NCBI RefSeq assembly: GCF_004310335.1
Contig: NZ_SIRS01000005.1
Span: forward strand, 310,001 to 374,000
Origin: Hyunsoonleella pacifica
GTDB lineage: Bacteria > Bacteroidota > Bacteroidia > Flavobacteriales > Flavobacteriaceae
DNA length: 64,000 bases
Direction: 5' to 3'
The position numbers and the translations under genes were made by a program. This document shows, piece by piece, positions 8,222 through 17,777 of the stretch; position 1 is the stretch's first letter, and each line of letters begins with the position of its first letter. A model generated the notes under the pieces. The model did no database searches, had not been told where the DNA came from, and saw only the letters and a list, made by a program, of their open reading frames with translations.

Positions 8222-9814
8222 CTACAAAATATAATCCGTGCTAATAAAATTAGATGATTTTTGATCTAACAATTCATTTAAAATAGCATTGTTGTATTCA
8301 TTATCTTTTGAAGCTACGAAAGTTCTTATAGAAAACGAACGCAACGCGTCTGTAACACTTAAGGTCCCTACGGCAGAATCTTTTCGTCCTGTAAAGGGAT
8401 ATACATCTGGACCTCGCTGACATGAACTATTTAAGTTAACACGACACACTAGGTTTACCAAAGTATCAATAAGCGGTGAGAGGGTTGTTACATTTTTTCC
8501 AAACAAACTTACTTGCTGTCCGTAATCAGATTCTGCCATATCATCTAGAGGTTCTTCAATATCAGAAAAAGATACTACTGGTATTACTGGCCCAAACTGC
8601 TCTTCTTTAAACACACGCATATCTTTGGTTACAGGAAACAACACTGCTGGGAAAATAAAATTATCGGTTGTTTCTCCTCCCTTTTTGTTTAAAATTTTAG
8701 CACCTTGTGCTGTAGCATCATCAATTAACTCTTGTATGTATGCTGGTTTATCTACTTCGGGTAATGGTGTTAGTTTAGCACCTTCTTCCCATGGCTTTCC
8801 AAATTTTAATTGATCTACTTTATATGCAAAACGCCTATTGAATTCTTCTACAATAGATTCGTGAACATATAACACTTTTAATGCTGTACAACGTTGCCCA
8901 TTAAAAGACAATGTTCCTGCGATACATTCCTCTACAGCTAAATCTAAATCGGCATCAGGTAATACAATCGCTGGGTTTTTTGCTTCTAAGCCCAACACCA
9001 TTCGTAATCTATTCCCTTTTGGGTGTTGCGCCTGTAATGCATTTGCAGACTTACTATTTCCTATCAAAGCAAGTACATCTACTTTACCAGATTTCATAAT
9101 TGGTGTTGCCAAAACACGTCCGCGACCATAAACAATATTTACAACTCCTTTTGGAAAGCTATTTTGAAATGCTTCCAATAGTGGAGAAATTAAAAGCACA
9201 CCTAATTTTGCTGGTTTAAAAATGGTAGTATTTCCCATAATTAAAGCCGGTATTAACAAGCAAAAGGTTTCGTTTAGCGGATAATTATACGGGCCTAAGC
9301 ACAATACTACTCCTAGAGGACCTCTACGAATGTGGGCATGTACTCCTGAATGTTTTTCAAATCGTGCAGAATCCCTATCTACTTCCTTGTAAGCTTCGAT
9401 AGTATTATAAATATACTCAACAGTTCTATCAAACTCTTTTTCAGAATCTGGTAGGTTTTTACCTATTTCCCACATTAATAATTTTACTATTTCTTCCCGT
9501 TTGGTCTTCATTTCTTCAACAAAAGTCTCCATACAGGCAATTCTATCTGCCACCTTCATCGTTGGCCATAACCCTTTTCCTTTATCATAAGCTTTTTCAG
9601 CAGATTCTAGAGCTTCTAAAGCTTCTGCTTCTCCGAGCTGTGGAATTGTTCCTAATAGTGTAGGCTTATAGGTTTTTGTACTAGAAATGGTAGAATATAT
9701 TTCTGCTGTATCTCCATTCCATTGCTTTAATTCTCCATCTACCAAATATGTAGATTGGTGTAGCAAATCGGTTATTTTATATTTGTTTGGAATTTCAACT
9801 TGTGCTTTGCTCAT
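8222..9814 (-). CDS. gapN: NADP-dependent glyceraldehyde-3-phosphate dehydrogenase (aldehyde dehydrogenase superfamily)
   Basis: A 530-residue aldehyde dehydrogenase. The catalytic Cys lies near residue 309 in [11 protein letters not shown] and the general-base Glu in [12 protein letters not shown]. The cofactor-binding GPYNYPLNE segment lies near residue 180. The overall match is to the GAPN group common in Bacteroidota, which oxidises glyceraldehyde-3-phosphate directly to 3-phosphoglycerate and yields NADPH. Assignment to GAPN rather than another aldehyde dehydrogenase rests on overall resemblance. It is separated from the ilv operon by that operon's terminator, so it has its own promoter. 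Confidence 0.8.
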   Translation of the reverse strand: MSKAQVEIPNKYKITDLLHQSTYLVDGELKQWNGDTAEIYSTISSTKTYKPTLLGTIPQLGEAEALEALESAEKAYDKGKGLWPTMKVADRIACMETFVEEMKTKREEIVKLLMWEIGKNLPDSEKEFDRTVEYIYNTIEAYKEVDRDSARFEKHSGVHAHIRRGPLGVVLCLGPYNYPLNETFCLLIPALIMGNTTIFKPAKLGVLLISPLLEAFQNSFPKGVVNIVYGRGRVLATPIMKSGKVDVLALIGNSKSANALQAQHPKGNRLRMVLGLEAKNPAIVLPDADLDLAVEECIAGTLSFNGQRCTALKVLYVHESIVEEFNRRFAYKVDQLKFGKPWEEGAKLTPLPEVDKPAYIQELIDDATAQGAKILNKKGGETTDNFIFPAVLFPVTKDMRVFKEEQFGPVIPVVSFSDIEEPLDDMAESDYGQQVSLFGKNVTTLSPLIDTLVNLVCRVNLNSSCQRGPDVYPFTGRKDSAVGTLSVTDALRSFSIRTFVASKDNEYNNAILNELLDQKSSNFISTDYIL

Positions 9815-9889
9815 AGTTATATTTTTAATGGTGCTAAGATATCCAATATTTAGGAAAAATACTTTCTAAAGAGGTCGTCAAAACCTTTA

Positions 9890-9897
9890 CAAACTTA
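9890..9897 (-). promoter_or_regulatory. -7 promoter box for the gapN-like gene
   Basis: Read on the minus strand this is TAAGTTTG, matching TAnnTTTG, about 76 bases before the start codon. No -33 TTG is seen at the usual distance. The rest of the 308-base gap at 9815-10122 holds only the ilvC terminator and AT-rich sequence. Confidence 0.4.
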
Positions 9898-10061
9898 TGA
9901 TTTTCATAGTGATTTTATATTAAAATGCACTAAAACGTTTGCGAGGTTTCCTATATATAATATGTTGGTAATAATTAGATTTAATATCTTTCTGAACTAT
10001 TGGACTATTTAGATTTAAGTATATTCAAAAATTTTGAGAGTTATGTTTTACTAATAAAAAA

Positions 10062-10084
10062 CCTCACATATTAAATATGCGAGG
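10062..10084 (-). terminator. Terminator of the ilv operon
   Basis: On the minus strand the arms CCTCGCATAT and ATATGTGAGG form a hairpin with one mismatch, followed by a run of six T residues, 39 bases after the ilvC stop. Confidence 0.8.
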
Positions 10085-10122
10085 CCTTTCAACATTTAAA
10101 AATGTTTAGTTTAGTTGAATTG

Positions 10123-11598
10123 TTATACTATTGGCTTCATAGCCGTCATAGACGCTCTTAAAAATGTTCCAATTTTTTCAACTGGATGGTTTCTTAATGC
10201 TGCATTTACTTCAATAAGTTTTGCATTATCTACACCTTCCCCGTTATCTTTTGCGTAAGTTTTACCAATAACATCAGTACTTACTGTTTTCATAAAGTCT
10301 GCTAATAAAGGCTTACATGCATGATCAAATAAATAACATCCGTATTCTGCAGTATCAGAGATTACACGGTTCATCTCATATAATTTCTTTCTTGCTATTG
10401 TATTTGCAATAAGTGGTGTTTCATGTAATGACTCGTAGTATGCAGACTCGTCTATAATACCAGATTCTGTCATCGCTTCAAATGCTAATTCTACACCTGC
10501 GCGTACTAAAGCTACCATTAGTACACCATTGTCGTAGTACTCTTGCTCGCTAATTTCCATATCACCAGCTGGTGTTTTTTCAAATGCAGTTTCTGCAGTT
10601 TCTGCTCTCCACCCTAAAAGTTTTGCATCGCCATTGACCCAATCAGCCATCATTCCACTAGAGAAATTACCTTCCATAATATCGTCCATGTGCTTTTGGA
10701 ATAACGGACGCATAATATCTTTTAATTCTTCTGATAATTCAAAGGCTTTAATTTTTGCTGTATTAGATAAACGGTCCATCATGTTTGTAATACCACCGTA
10801 TTTTAAACCTTCTGTTACAGTTTCCCAACCGTATTGAATTAATTTTGAAGCATATCCTGGATCAATGCCTTCTTCTACCATTTTATCAAAGCAAAGGATA
10901 GATCCTGTTTGTAATAAGCCACAAAGAATGGTTTGCTCTCCCATTAAATCACTTTTTACTTCAGCTACGAAAGATGATTCTAGAACTCCTGCTCTATCTC
11001 CTCCTGTTGCAGCGGCATAAGCTTTTGCTTGCGCCCAACCCTTTCCTTCAGGATCGTTATCTGGATGTACCGCTATTAGTGTTGGTACACCAAAACCTCT
11101 TTTATACTCTTCACGTACTTCAGAACCTGGACATTTAGGTGCACACATAATTACTGTGATATCTTCACGCACTTTCATTCCTTCTTCTACAATATTAAAA
11201 CCGTGAGAATAAGATAATGTAGCTCCTTTTTTCATCAATGGCATTACTGCATTTACAACATTAGTATGTTGTTTATCTGGAGTAAGGTTTAACACTAAAT
11301 CAGCTGTTGGAATTAACTCCTCGTAAGTCCCTACATTAAATCCGTTTTCGGTAGCATTTACAAAAGAAGCACGCTTTTCTTTAATTGCCGCTTCACGTAA
11401 TGTATAAGAAATATCTAAACCAGAATCTCTCATGTTTAATCCTTGGTTTAACCCTTGAGCACCGCAACCTACAATTACAATTTTCTTGCCTTTTAATGCA
11501 GCTACACCATCTGAAAACTCAGACGAATCCATAAATCTACATTTAGACAATTGGTCTAATTTACCTGCTAATGTAAGTGTGTTAAAATAATTTTCCAT
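10123..11598 (-). CDS. ilvC: Ketol-acid reductoisomerase, class II
   Basis: This 491-residue enzyme converts acetolactate or acetohydroxybutyrate to the dihydroxy acid with NADPH, the second step of valine and isoleucine synthesis. The Rossmann loop [18 protein letters not shown] is near residue 43, and the length (about 490 against about 330) marks the class II form with a duplicated knotted C-terminal domain. The [17 protein letters not shown] segment is typical of this class. It is the last gene of the minus-strand ilvD-ilvB-ilvN-ilvC operon and is followed by a strong terminator. Confidence 0.95.
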   Translation of the reverse strand: MENYFNTLTLAGKLDQLSKCRFMDSSEFSDGVAALKGKKIVIVGCGAQGLNQGLNMRDSGLDISYTLREAAIKEKRASFVNATENGFNVGTYEELIPTADLVLNLTPDKQHTNVVNAVMPLMKKGATLSYSHGFNIVEEGMKVREDITVIMCAPKCPGSEVREEYKRGFGVPTLIAVHPDNDPEGKGWAQAKAYAAATGGDRAGVLESSFVAEVKSDLMGEQTILCGLLQTGSILCFDKMVEEGIDPGYASKLIQYGWETVTEGLKYGGITNMMDRLSNTAKIKAFELSEELKDIMRPLFQKHMDDIMEGNFSSGMMADWVNGDAKLLGWRAETAETAFEKTPAGDMEISEQEYYDNGVLMVALVRAGVELAFEAMTESGIIDESAYYESLHETPLIANTIARKKLYEMNRVISDTAEYGCYLFDHACKPLLADFMKTVSTDVIGKTYAKDNGEGVDNAKLIEVNAALRNHPVEKIGTFLRASMTAMKPIV

Positions 11599-11668
11599 TG
11601 TTTGTTTATTGATTTAATAATCTAGTTTGCACCCATCAAATTAAGATGCTTTTTTAGTTTTAATTTAT

Positions 11669-12202
11669 TTATTGATTTCTAAATTCTTCTAATATTTCTG
11701 AAACTTTCATTTCATCCTTGGTAACGGCAATACGTCCTGAGCGTACAAATTGCATAATGCCAAAGGCATCTAATTTCTCTCTAAGCTCTTCTATTTCGTA
11801 GCGTCTCCCTGATTTTTCTAAGACGAAAAATTCCCGATTTACAGTTACAATTCTAGAATCGCTATCTTTTATGATATTTTGAATCTGTGGCTCTTCAAAA
11901 AGCAATTCGCTTTTAATTTTAAACATACAAGATTCAGTAAATATCGTTTCTTCATTTGTGTGATAATAAGCACGAATAGCCTCTACTTGCTTTTCTATTT
12001 GCCCTACTACCTTTATGGCTTGCTCTTCTGTAATTTTAACAACTATAACAAAACGATTTACATGTTTAATTTCAGATTGCGAAGTTGTTAAACTTTCTAT
12101 ATTAATATGTCTACGCTGAAAAATAGCAGAAATACGATTAAGTAATCCAATGTTATTTTCTGTGTAAACAGATATGGTATATGTTTTTATTTCTTGGCTC
12201 AT
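11669..12202 (-). CDS. ilvN: Acetolactate synthase regulatory (small) subunit
   Basis: A 177-residue protein with an N-terminal ACT domain (YTISVYTENNIGLLNRISAIFQRRHINIESL) and a C-terminal extension, the usual small subunit that makes acetolactate synthase sensitive to valine. It starts 17 bases after ilvB ends, consistent with matched production. The symbol ilvH is used for the same protein in some annotations. Confidence 0.93.
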   Translation of the reverse strand: MSQEIKTYTISVYTENNIGLLNRISAIFQRRHINIESLTTSQSEIKHVNRFVIVVKITEEQAIKVVGQIEKQVEAIRAYYHTNEETIFTESCMFKIKSELLFEEPQIQNIIKDSDSRIVTVNREFFVLEKSGRRYEIEELREKLDAFGIMQFVRSGRIAVTKDEMKVSEILEEFRNQ

Positions 12203-12219
12203 TGTAATCTTTTTAAATA

Positions 12220-13953
12220 CTAGCTTAGTCTGATATCAGAAACCGAGGCTCCCGAAGGGATCATAGGGAATACATTATCTTCTTTTTCAACACATACTTC
12301 TAAGAAATACGACGACTTAGATGCCATCATTTCTTTTACCGCATCTGCTAATTCCTCTCGCTTAGTAACGCGTTTTGCTTCTATATAATACCCCTTTGCA
12401 ATGGTTACAAAATCTGGATTAGTCATTTCTGTGGAAGCATATCTTTTATCAAAAAACAGTTGCTGCCATTGACGTACCATACCTAAAAATTCGTTATTCA
12501 ATACTACAATTTTAACAGCTGCTTTTTGCTGAAAAATAGTACCTAATTCTTGAATATTCATTTGGTAACCACCGTCACCAATAATAGCCACAACTTCTCT
12601 GTGTGGTTCAGCCATTTTTGCACCAATAGCCGCTGGTAAAGCAAATCCCATAGTACCCAAGCCGCCTGATGTAATATTACTTTTAGAAAGATTAAATTCT
12701 GCATAGCGACAGGCAATCATTTGGTGTTGCCCAACATCAGAAACAATTGCAGCATTACCATCGCTGTAATTATTAATTTCTTTTAAGACTTCGCCCATGG
12801 TTAAGCCATCCTTTTCAGGCAACAAATCATCTTTAATTACGGCATCATACTCAATAGCATACAAGTCTTTAAATTCTTGGTGCCATGCTTCATGAGAATT
12901 CTTATGTAATTCTGAAAGTAGTAATGCCAAACTTTCTTTAGCATCTCCTAAAACCGCAATATCTACTTTTACATTTTTGTTGATTTCGGCAGGATCTATA
13001 TCAAAATGAATGACCTTAGCTTGTTTCGCGTAGGTATCTAAACTACCTGTAACACGATCATCAAAACGCATACCTATAGCTATAAGTACATCACATTCGT
13101 TTGTTAATTTATTTGGTGCATAATTACCATGCATGCCTACCATTCCTATATTTAGTGGATGCGAGGTTGGTATTGCAGATGCGCCCAAGATAGTCCAAGC
13201 TGCAGGTACACCAGATTTTTCAACTATCGCTTTTAGCTCTTCTTCTGCTTTACCTAAAATAACACCCTGTCCCCAAACAATCATGGGCTTTTTAGCGTTA
13301 TTAATAAGTTCTGCAGCAGCTTTTACTTTATTTATATCGGTTTTTGGTACTGGATTATAACTTCGTACCGCCGTACATTTTTCGTATTTAAAATCGAATT
13401 CTTCAAACTGTGCATCTTTTGTAATATCTACAAGTACTGGTCCTGGTCTACCGCTTTTAGCAATATAAAATGCTTTAGCCATAACCTCTGGAATTTCTGA
13501 AGCTTTAGTTACTTGCGCATTCCATTTAGTAACTGGCGTTGATATACCAACAATATCTGTTTCTTGAAAAGCATCTGTACCCAATAAATGTGAAGGTACT
13601 TGCCCTGTAATACAAACTATTGGTGTAGAATCTATTTGCGCATCAGCAATACCAGTAATTAAATTGGTAGCTCCTGGACCAGAAGTAGCCATAGCTACAC
13701 CAACTTTTCCTGAAATTCTAGCATAACCTTGTGCTGCATGTGCTGCGCCTTGTTCATGACGCGTTAAGACGTGATGAATTCTATCCTTATATTTATATAA
13801 CTCGTCATAAACTGGCATTATAGCACCACCTGGATAGCCATAAAGTGTTTTTACACCTTCGGCAATTAAACACCTTATAATGGCTTCACTTCCAGTAATA
13901 CGTTCCGTTTTGTCTGTATTGTTTATTTCTTTTTTTATGGTTTCTGTATTCAT
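12220..13953 (-). CDS. ilvB: Acetolactate synthase large (catalytic) subunit
   Basis: A 577-residue thiamine-diphosphate enzyme that condenses pyruvate with pyruvate or 2-oxobutyrate. The N-terminal PYR domain has the catalytic Glu in LTRHEQGAAHAAQGYAR. A central FAD-binding region follows, and the C-terminal domain has the metal-binding GDGGYQMNIQEL segment. It has the standard family length and architecture. It follows ilvD by 56 bases and precedes ilvN by 17. Confidence 0.95.
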   Translation of the reverse strand: MNTETIKKEINNTDKTERITGSEAIIRCLIAEGVKTLYGYPGGAIMPVYDELYKYKDRIHHVLTRHEQGAAHAAQGYARISGKVGVAMATSGPGATNLITGIADAQIDSTPIVCITGQVPSHLLGTDAFQETDIVGISTPVTKWNAQVTKASEIPEVMAKAFYIAKSGRPGPVLVDITKDAQFEEFDFKYEKCTAVRSYNPVPKTDINKVKAAAELINNAKKPMIVWGQGVILGKAEEELKAIVEKSGVPAAWTILGASAIPTSHPLNIGMVGMHGNYAPNKLTNECDVLIAIGMRFDDRVTGSLDTYAKQAKVIHFDIDPAEINKNVKVDIAVLGDAKESLALLLSELHKNSHEAWHQEFKDLYAIEYDAVIKDDLLPEKDGLTMGEVLKEINNYSDGNAAIVSDVGQHQMIACRYAEFNLSKSNITSGGLGTMGFALPAAIGAKMAEPHREVVAIIGDGGYQMNIQELGTIFQQKAAVKIVVLNNEFLGMVRQWQQLFFDKRYASTEMTNPDFVTIAKGYYIEAKRVTKREELADAVKEMMASKSSYFLEVCVEKEDNVFPMIPSGASVSDIRLS

Positions 13954-14009
13954 AATCTCAACTTAAATGGATGAGATTCCGAAAATATATTCGGAATAAC
14001 AAAATGTTT

Positions 14010-15698
14010 TTAAAATGCATCCGTAACACAACCTTTTGAGGCTGATGCTACAGATTTTGCAAACTTATAAAGTATGCCTTTTTTATGTTTTAATGCTGGT
14101 GTTACCCAAGCTGCTCTTCTTTTGGCTAATTCTTCATCAGATAGTAACACATTGATGGAATTATCTTCTGCACTAATTCTAATACGGTCGCCTGTTTCAA
14201 CTAAAGCAATAGCACCTCCTGTTTGGGCTTCTGGTGTAATATGTCCCACAACAAACCCGTGAGTTCCGCCTGAAAAACGTCCATCGGTTATTAATGCTAC
14301 AGATTTACCTAAACCAGCCCCCATAATCATAGACGTTGGTTTTAACATCTCTGGCATTCCAGGACCTCCTTTTGGACCCACATAGCGAATGACGACTACA
14401 TCTCCACGTTCCACTTCGCCATTGCTAATACCTGTATTGGCTTCTTGTTCACTATTATATACCACTGCCTTACCTTCAAAAAATAAGCCTTCATTTCCAG
14501 AAATTTTTGCCACAGCACCTTCAGTAGCTAGGTTTCCGTAAAGAATTTGTATGTTTCCTGAAGGTTTTAATGCCTTATCTTTAGAGTAAATTACTTCTTG
14601 ACTGTCATCTTCAAATTCAAGAGGCGCAACATCAGCTAAGTTTTCAGCCAGTGTTTTACCTGTAACCGTCATACAATCGCCATGTAAATAGCCATTATCT
14701 AGTAGATATTTCATAACAGCTGGCGTACCACCAATACCGTGAATATCTTCCATAAGGTATTTACCAGATGGTTTTAAGTCACCTATTAATGGTGTTCTAT
14801 CACTCACACGCTGAAAATCTTCCAAGGTAAAATCTATATCCGCAGCAAATGCAATCGCTAAAAAGTGTAGCACTGCATTTGTAGAACCACCTAAGGCATT
14901 TACCATAGTTACTGCATTCTCTAAAGATTTTTTAGTAATAATATCTAAAGGCTTTAAATCTAACGCCAATAAGTTTTTTATAGCTCTTGCATGGCGTTCT
15001 GCTTCAGATAATTTATTTGGATTTTCTGCAGGAATAGAAGAATTATAAGGTAATGCAAAACCCATAGCTTCAATAGAGGAAGCCATAGTATTTGCAGTAT
15101 ACATACCACCACAAGCACCAGCTCCTGGAATAGATCGTTTTATAATCTCTTTATATTCTGCTTCATCAATTTCTCCAGCTACTTTTTGCCCTAAAGCTTC
15201 AAAAGCCGAAACAATATTCAATTTTTTTCCTTTATACATTCCAGATGCCGTAGCACCACCATACATCATAATAGAAGGACGATTTAAACGACACATCGCA
15301 ATTACCGCCCCTGGCATATTTTTATCACAACCCACTACAGCAACTAAGCCATCATAACTTTGTGCCTGCATTACTGTTTCAATAGAATCTGCAATAAGAT
15401 CTCTTGAGGCCAATGAGTAATTCATACCAGAAGTACCCATAGAAATCCCGTCACTTACACCAATAGTATTAAAACCTAACCCAACTAAACCAGCAATATT
15501 ACATTCTATCTTAACCTCATCTTTCAGTCTATTCAAATGCATATTACAAGGATTACCATCAAAACCAGTACTAGCAATGCCCACTTGCGCTTTGTTCATA
15601 TCCTCTTCAGTAAGACCTGCAGCGTACAACATAGCCTGCGAAGCTGGTTGAGATTCATCCTGCGTTAATCTTTTACTGTATTTATTGAGTTCTTTCAT
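14010..15698 (-). CDS. ilvD: Dihydroxy-acid dehydratase
   Basis: A 562-residue Fe-S enzyme catalysing the third common step of branched-chain amino acid synthesis. Cluster-ligand Cys residues appear in [20 protein letters not shown] and [14 protein letters not shown], the family pattern. The C-terminal segment [21 protein letters not shown] is also diagnostic. It is the first structural gene of the operon. Between its start and the promoter lies a leader peptide gene and terminator (15936-16056), so its expression is probably set by attenuation. Confidence 0.95.
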   Translation of the reverse strand: MKELNKYSKRLTQDESQPASQAMLYAAGLTEEDMNKAQVGIASTGFDGNPCNMHLNRLKDEVKIECNIAGLVGLGFNTIGVSDGISMGTSGMNYSLASRDLIADSIETVMQAQSYDGLVAVVGCDKNMPGAVIAMCRLNRPSIMMYGGATASGMYKGKKLNIVSAFEALGQKVAGEIDEAEYKEIIKRSIPGAGACGGMYTANTMASSIEAMGFALPYNSSIPAENPNKLSEAERHARAIKNLLALDLKPLDIITKKSLENAVTMVNALGGSTNAVLHFLAIAFAADIDFTLEDFQRVSDRTPLIGDLKPSGKYLMEDIHGIGGTPAVMKYLLDNGYLHGDCMTVTGKTLAENLADVAPLEFEDDSQEVIYSKDKALKPSGNIQILYGNLATEGAVAKISGNEGLFFEGKAVVYNSEQEANTGISNGEVERGDVVVIRYVGPKGGPGMPEMLKPTSMIMGAGLGKSVALITDGRFSGGTHGFVVGHITPEAQTGGAIALVETGDRIRISAEDNSINVLLSDEELAKRRAAWVTPALKHKKGILYKFAKSVASASKGCVTDAF

Positions 15699-15935
15699 TT
15701 TTATTGAAAATAATTTTAGAGTTTAGCTTATTTAGTTGCAAAAATTTCAAATTCTTTAAGGATTTCAAAAAGAATCCGTAATTTCAGAGAACGAAAATAA
15801 TTGTTTATGTTATTTTCATCTTTTTCATGCTTACTTAGAGGTTAAATTCACTACATACAAAAAACACATAAAATACTGTTTTTCAAATATTTAAACTATA
15901 TTTTTTATGATGTTCAAATGAAAAAAAAGTCATAA

Positions 15936-15969
15936 AAAAAACCTTCTTAGAAATCTAGGAAGGTTTTTT
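15936..15969 (-). terminator. Attenuator terminator in the ilv leader
   Basis: On the minus strand an 11-bp stem (AAAAAACCTTC / GAAGGTTTTTT) with a short inner extension is followed directly by T residues. It begins 31 bases after the leader peptide stop and 230 bases before ilvD. Its left arm contains CTTCCTA (plus 15956-15962), which can instead pair perfectly with TAGGAAG just after the leader stop codon (plus 15993-15999), giving mutually exclusive terminator and antiterminator forms. Confidence 0.85.
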
Positions 15970-15999
15970 ATTATTTTAAATATTAAATAACGCTTCCTA

Positions 16000-16056
16000 T
16001 CACTGCAAAATAATCACAGTAATACTAATTAGGCTATTTAAAATTTGATTTTTCAT
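16000..16056 (-). CDS. ilv operon leader peptide, 18 aa, branched-chain rich
   Basis: The minus-strand frame starts at the ATG at 16056 and stops at TGA (16000-16002). It encodes MKNQILNSLISITVIILQ: five Ile, three Leu and one Val in 18 residues. A ribosome stalled on these codons when charged Ile, Leu or Val tRNA is scarce would leave TAGGAAG at the stop codon free to disrupt the downstream terminator. A ribosome reaching the stop would cover it and allow termination. This is the classical attenuation layout. The start has no clear Shine-Dalgarno sequence, which is normal for Bacteroidota. A candidate promoter (TTG, spacer of 20, AATATTTG) lies just upstream. Confidence 0.8.
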   Translation of the reverse strand: MKNQILNSLISITVIILQ

Positions 16057-16147
16057 ATATAACGCACCAAATATTTAAAAATTAAATGAAGTTGCCAAGT
16101 CTTAGATGAAAAATCTAAAAAGATATTTACATATTCTTTTATTTTTT

Positions 16148-16155
16148 TACTTTTG
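16148..16155 (+). promoter_or_regulatory. -7 promoter box for metK
   Basis: TACTTTTG is a full match to TAnnTTTG. It lies 16 bases before the first stem of the SAM riboswitch, which puts the transcript start just in front of the aptamer. Confidence 0.6.
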
Positions 16156-16170
16156 CACCTCATAAATCAT

Positions 16171-16274
16171 AGAGGAAAGATTTGACTGATTGCAACCTCT
16201 TTACACTTAATAATTTCAGTGTAAATAAAAATGCTAAAGGCAGTGTTAACTTCCTTGACGTTTTCCGTCAAATC
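16171..16274 (+). promoter_or_regulatory. SAM-II (SAM-alpha) type riboswitch upstream of metK
   Basis: The stem AGAGG/CCTCT (16171-16175, 16196-16200) encloses the conserved loop GATTTGACTGATTGCAA. The downstream conserved strand ATGCTAAAGG (16231-16240) completes the pseudoknot pattern of the SAM-II class. The connecting loop holds an inserted hairpin TTACACT/AGTGTAA (16201-16207, 16218-16224) that minimal SAM-II examples lack. The expression platform has a hairpin TTGACG/CGTCAA (16255-16260, 16266-16271). GTCAAATC (16267-16274) is the perfect complement of GATTTGAC in the aptamer loop (16179-16186), so ligand-bound and free folds exclude one another. There is no long T-run, so either translational or weak transcriptional control is possible. 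Confidence 0.85.
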
Positions 16275-16299
16275 TTATCTCATAAATTAAAAATATACA

Positions 16300-17553
16300 A
16301 TGTCGTATTTATTTACTTCAGAAAGTGTTTCTGAGGGACACCCTGATAAAGTTGCAGACCAAATAAGTGATGCCTTAATTGATAACTTTTTAGCTTTTGA
16401 TGCCGACTCTAAAGTAGCTTGCGAAACTCTTGTAACTACAGGGCAAGTTGTACTTGCTGGCGAAGTAAAGTCTAAAACCTATCTAGACGTACAAAAAATT
16501 GCTAGAGACACCATAAATAGTATTGGATATACCAAAGGCGAATATATGTTTGATGGTAATTCATGTGGTGTGTTTTCGGCCATTCACGAGCAGTCTGAAG
16601 ACATCAATCAGGGTGTAGATCGTGCCACAAAAGAAGAGCAAGGTGCAGGAGATCAAGGTATGATGTTTGGTTATGCTACTAACGAGACTGAAAACTACAT
16701 GCCATTGGCTTTAGATTTATCGCATCGTATTTTAAAAGAACTAGCAAACTTACGTCGCGAAAATAAAGACATTACCTACTTAAGGCCAGACTCTAAAAGC
16801 CAGGTAACTATTGAGTATAGTAACGATAATGTACCCCAACGTATAGATGCCATTGTAGTATCTACGCAACATGATGATTTTGCTGATGACAATACAATGT
16901 TGGCAAAAATTAGAAAAGATATTGTTGAGATTTTAATACCACGTGTTGTAGCAAAACTTCCAGAAAATATCCAAAATTTATTTAATAATAACATTAAATA
17001 TCACATTAACCCTACTGGCAAATTTGTAATAGGAGGACCGCATGGAGACACAGGGTTAACAGGACGTAAAATTATAGTAGATACTTATGGTGGAAAAGGT
17101 GCCCATGGTGGTGGTGCATTCTCTGGTAAAGACCCAAGTAAGGTAGATAGAAGTGCTGCTTATGCTACACGCCATATTGCCAAAAACTTAGTTGCTGCCG
17201 GTGTGGCAGATGAGGTTTTAGTACAAGTAAGTTACGCCATTGGTGTTGTAGAACCTATGGGAATTTTTATCGATACTTATGGTACAGCAAAAGTGAACCT
17301 AAGCGATGGCGATATTGCTAAAAAAGTATCTGAAATTTTTGATATGCGCCCTTATGCTATTGAAACACGATTAAAACTGCGCTCACCAATGTATAGCGAA
17401 ACTGCAGCTTATGGACACATGGGACGCAGCAACAAAACCGTTACTAAAACCTTTACACAACCTAATGGAGAAAGTAAAACTCTAGATGTAGAGTTATTTA
17501 CTTGGGAGAAACTAGATATGGTGGATACCATTAAAAGTTCTTTTAATATATAA
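16300..17553 (+). CDS. metK: S-adenosylmethionine synthetase
   Basis: This 417-residue enzyme makes S-adenosylmethionine from methionine and ATP. Visible motifs are [19 protein letters not shown] at the N-terminus, [12 protein letters not shown] (ATP-binding), and the P-loop-like [18 protein letters not shown]. It has the standard family length with no interruptions. The SAM-II riboswitch in its leader would let the product SAM repress its own synthesis. It is divergent from the ilv operon and ends at a clear terminator. Confidence 0.96.
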   Translation: MSYLFTSESVSEGHPDKVADQISDALIDNFLAFDADSKVACETLVTTGQVVLAGEVKSKTYLDVQKIARDTINSIGYTKGEYMFDGNSCGVFSAIHEQSEDINQGVDRATKEEQGAGDQGMMFGYATNETENYMPLALDLSHRILKELANLRRENKDITYLRPDSKSQVTIEYSNDNVPQRIDAIVVSTQHDDFADDNTMLAKIRKDIVEILIPRVVAKLPENIQNLFNNNIKYHINPTGKFVIGGPHGDTGLTGRKIIVDTYGGKGAHGGGAFSGKDPSKVDRSAAYATRHIAKNLVAAGVADEVLVQVSYAIGVVEPMGIFIDTYGTAKVNLSDGDIAKKVSEIFDMRPYAIETRLKLRSPMYSETAAYGHMGRSNKTVTKTFTQPNGESKTLDVELFTWEKLDMVDTIKSSFNI

Positions 17554-17573
17554 AAAAACAAATATTGAGTTTT

Positions 17574-17603
17574 AAAAAAGATCACTAGATAGTGATCTTT
17601 TTT
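17574..17603 (+). terminator. metK terminator
   Basis: The inverted repeat AAAAAAGATCACTA / TAGTGATCTTTTTT begins 20 bases after the metK stop and ends in a T-run. Confidence 0.88.
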
Positions 17604-17777
17604 TATTCCCTAAACTTATATCATAACACCATCAGTTCTAAGTTAAAACTACTTGAAATAAAAATTAAATGATAAAAAAATACAAACCAATGGTAGGAGT
17701 TTTATAATGTAAACTGTTTTATAAGCAGATGACTGCTTTTGCAGTCATGACCCAAATTGTTTAACCTATAAATAATC

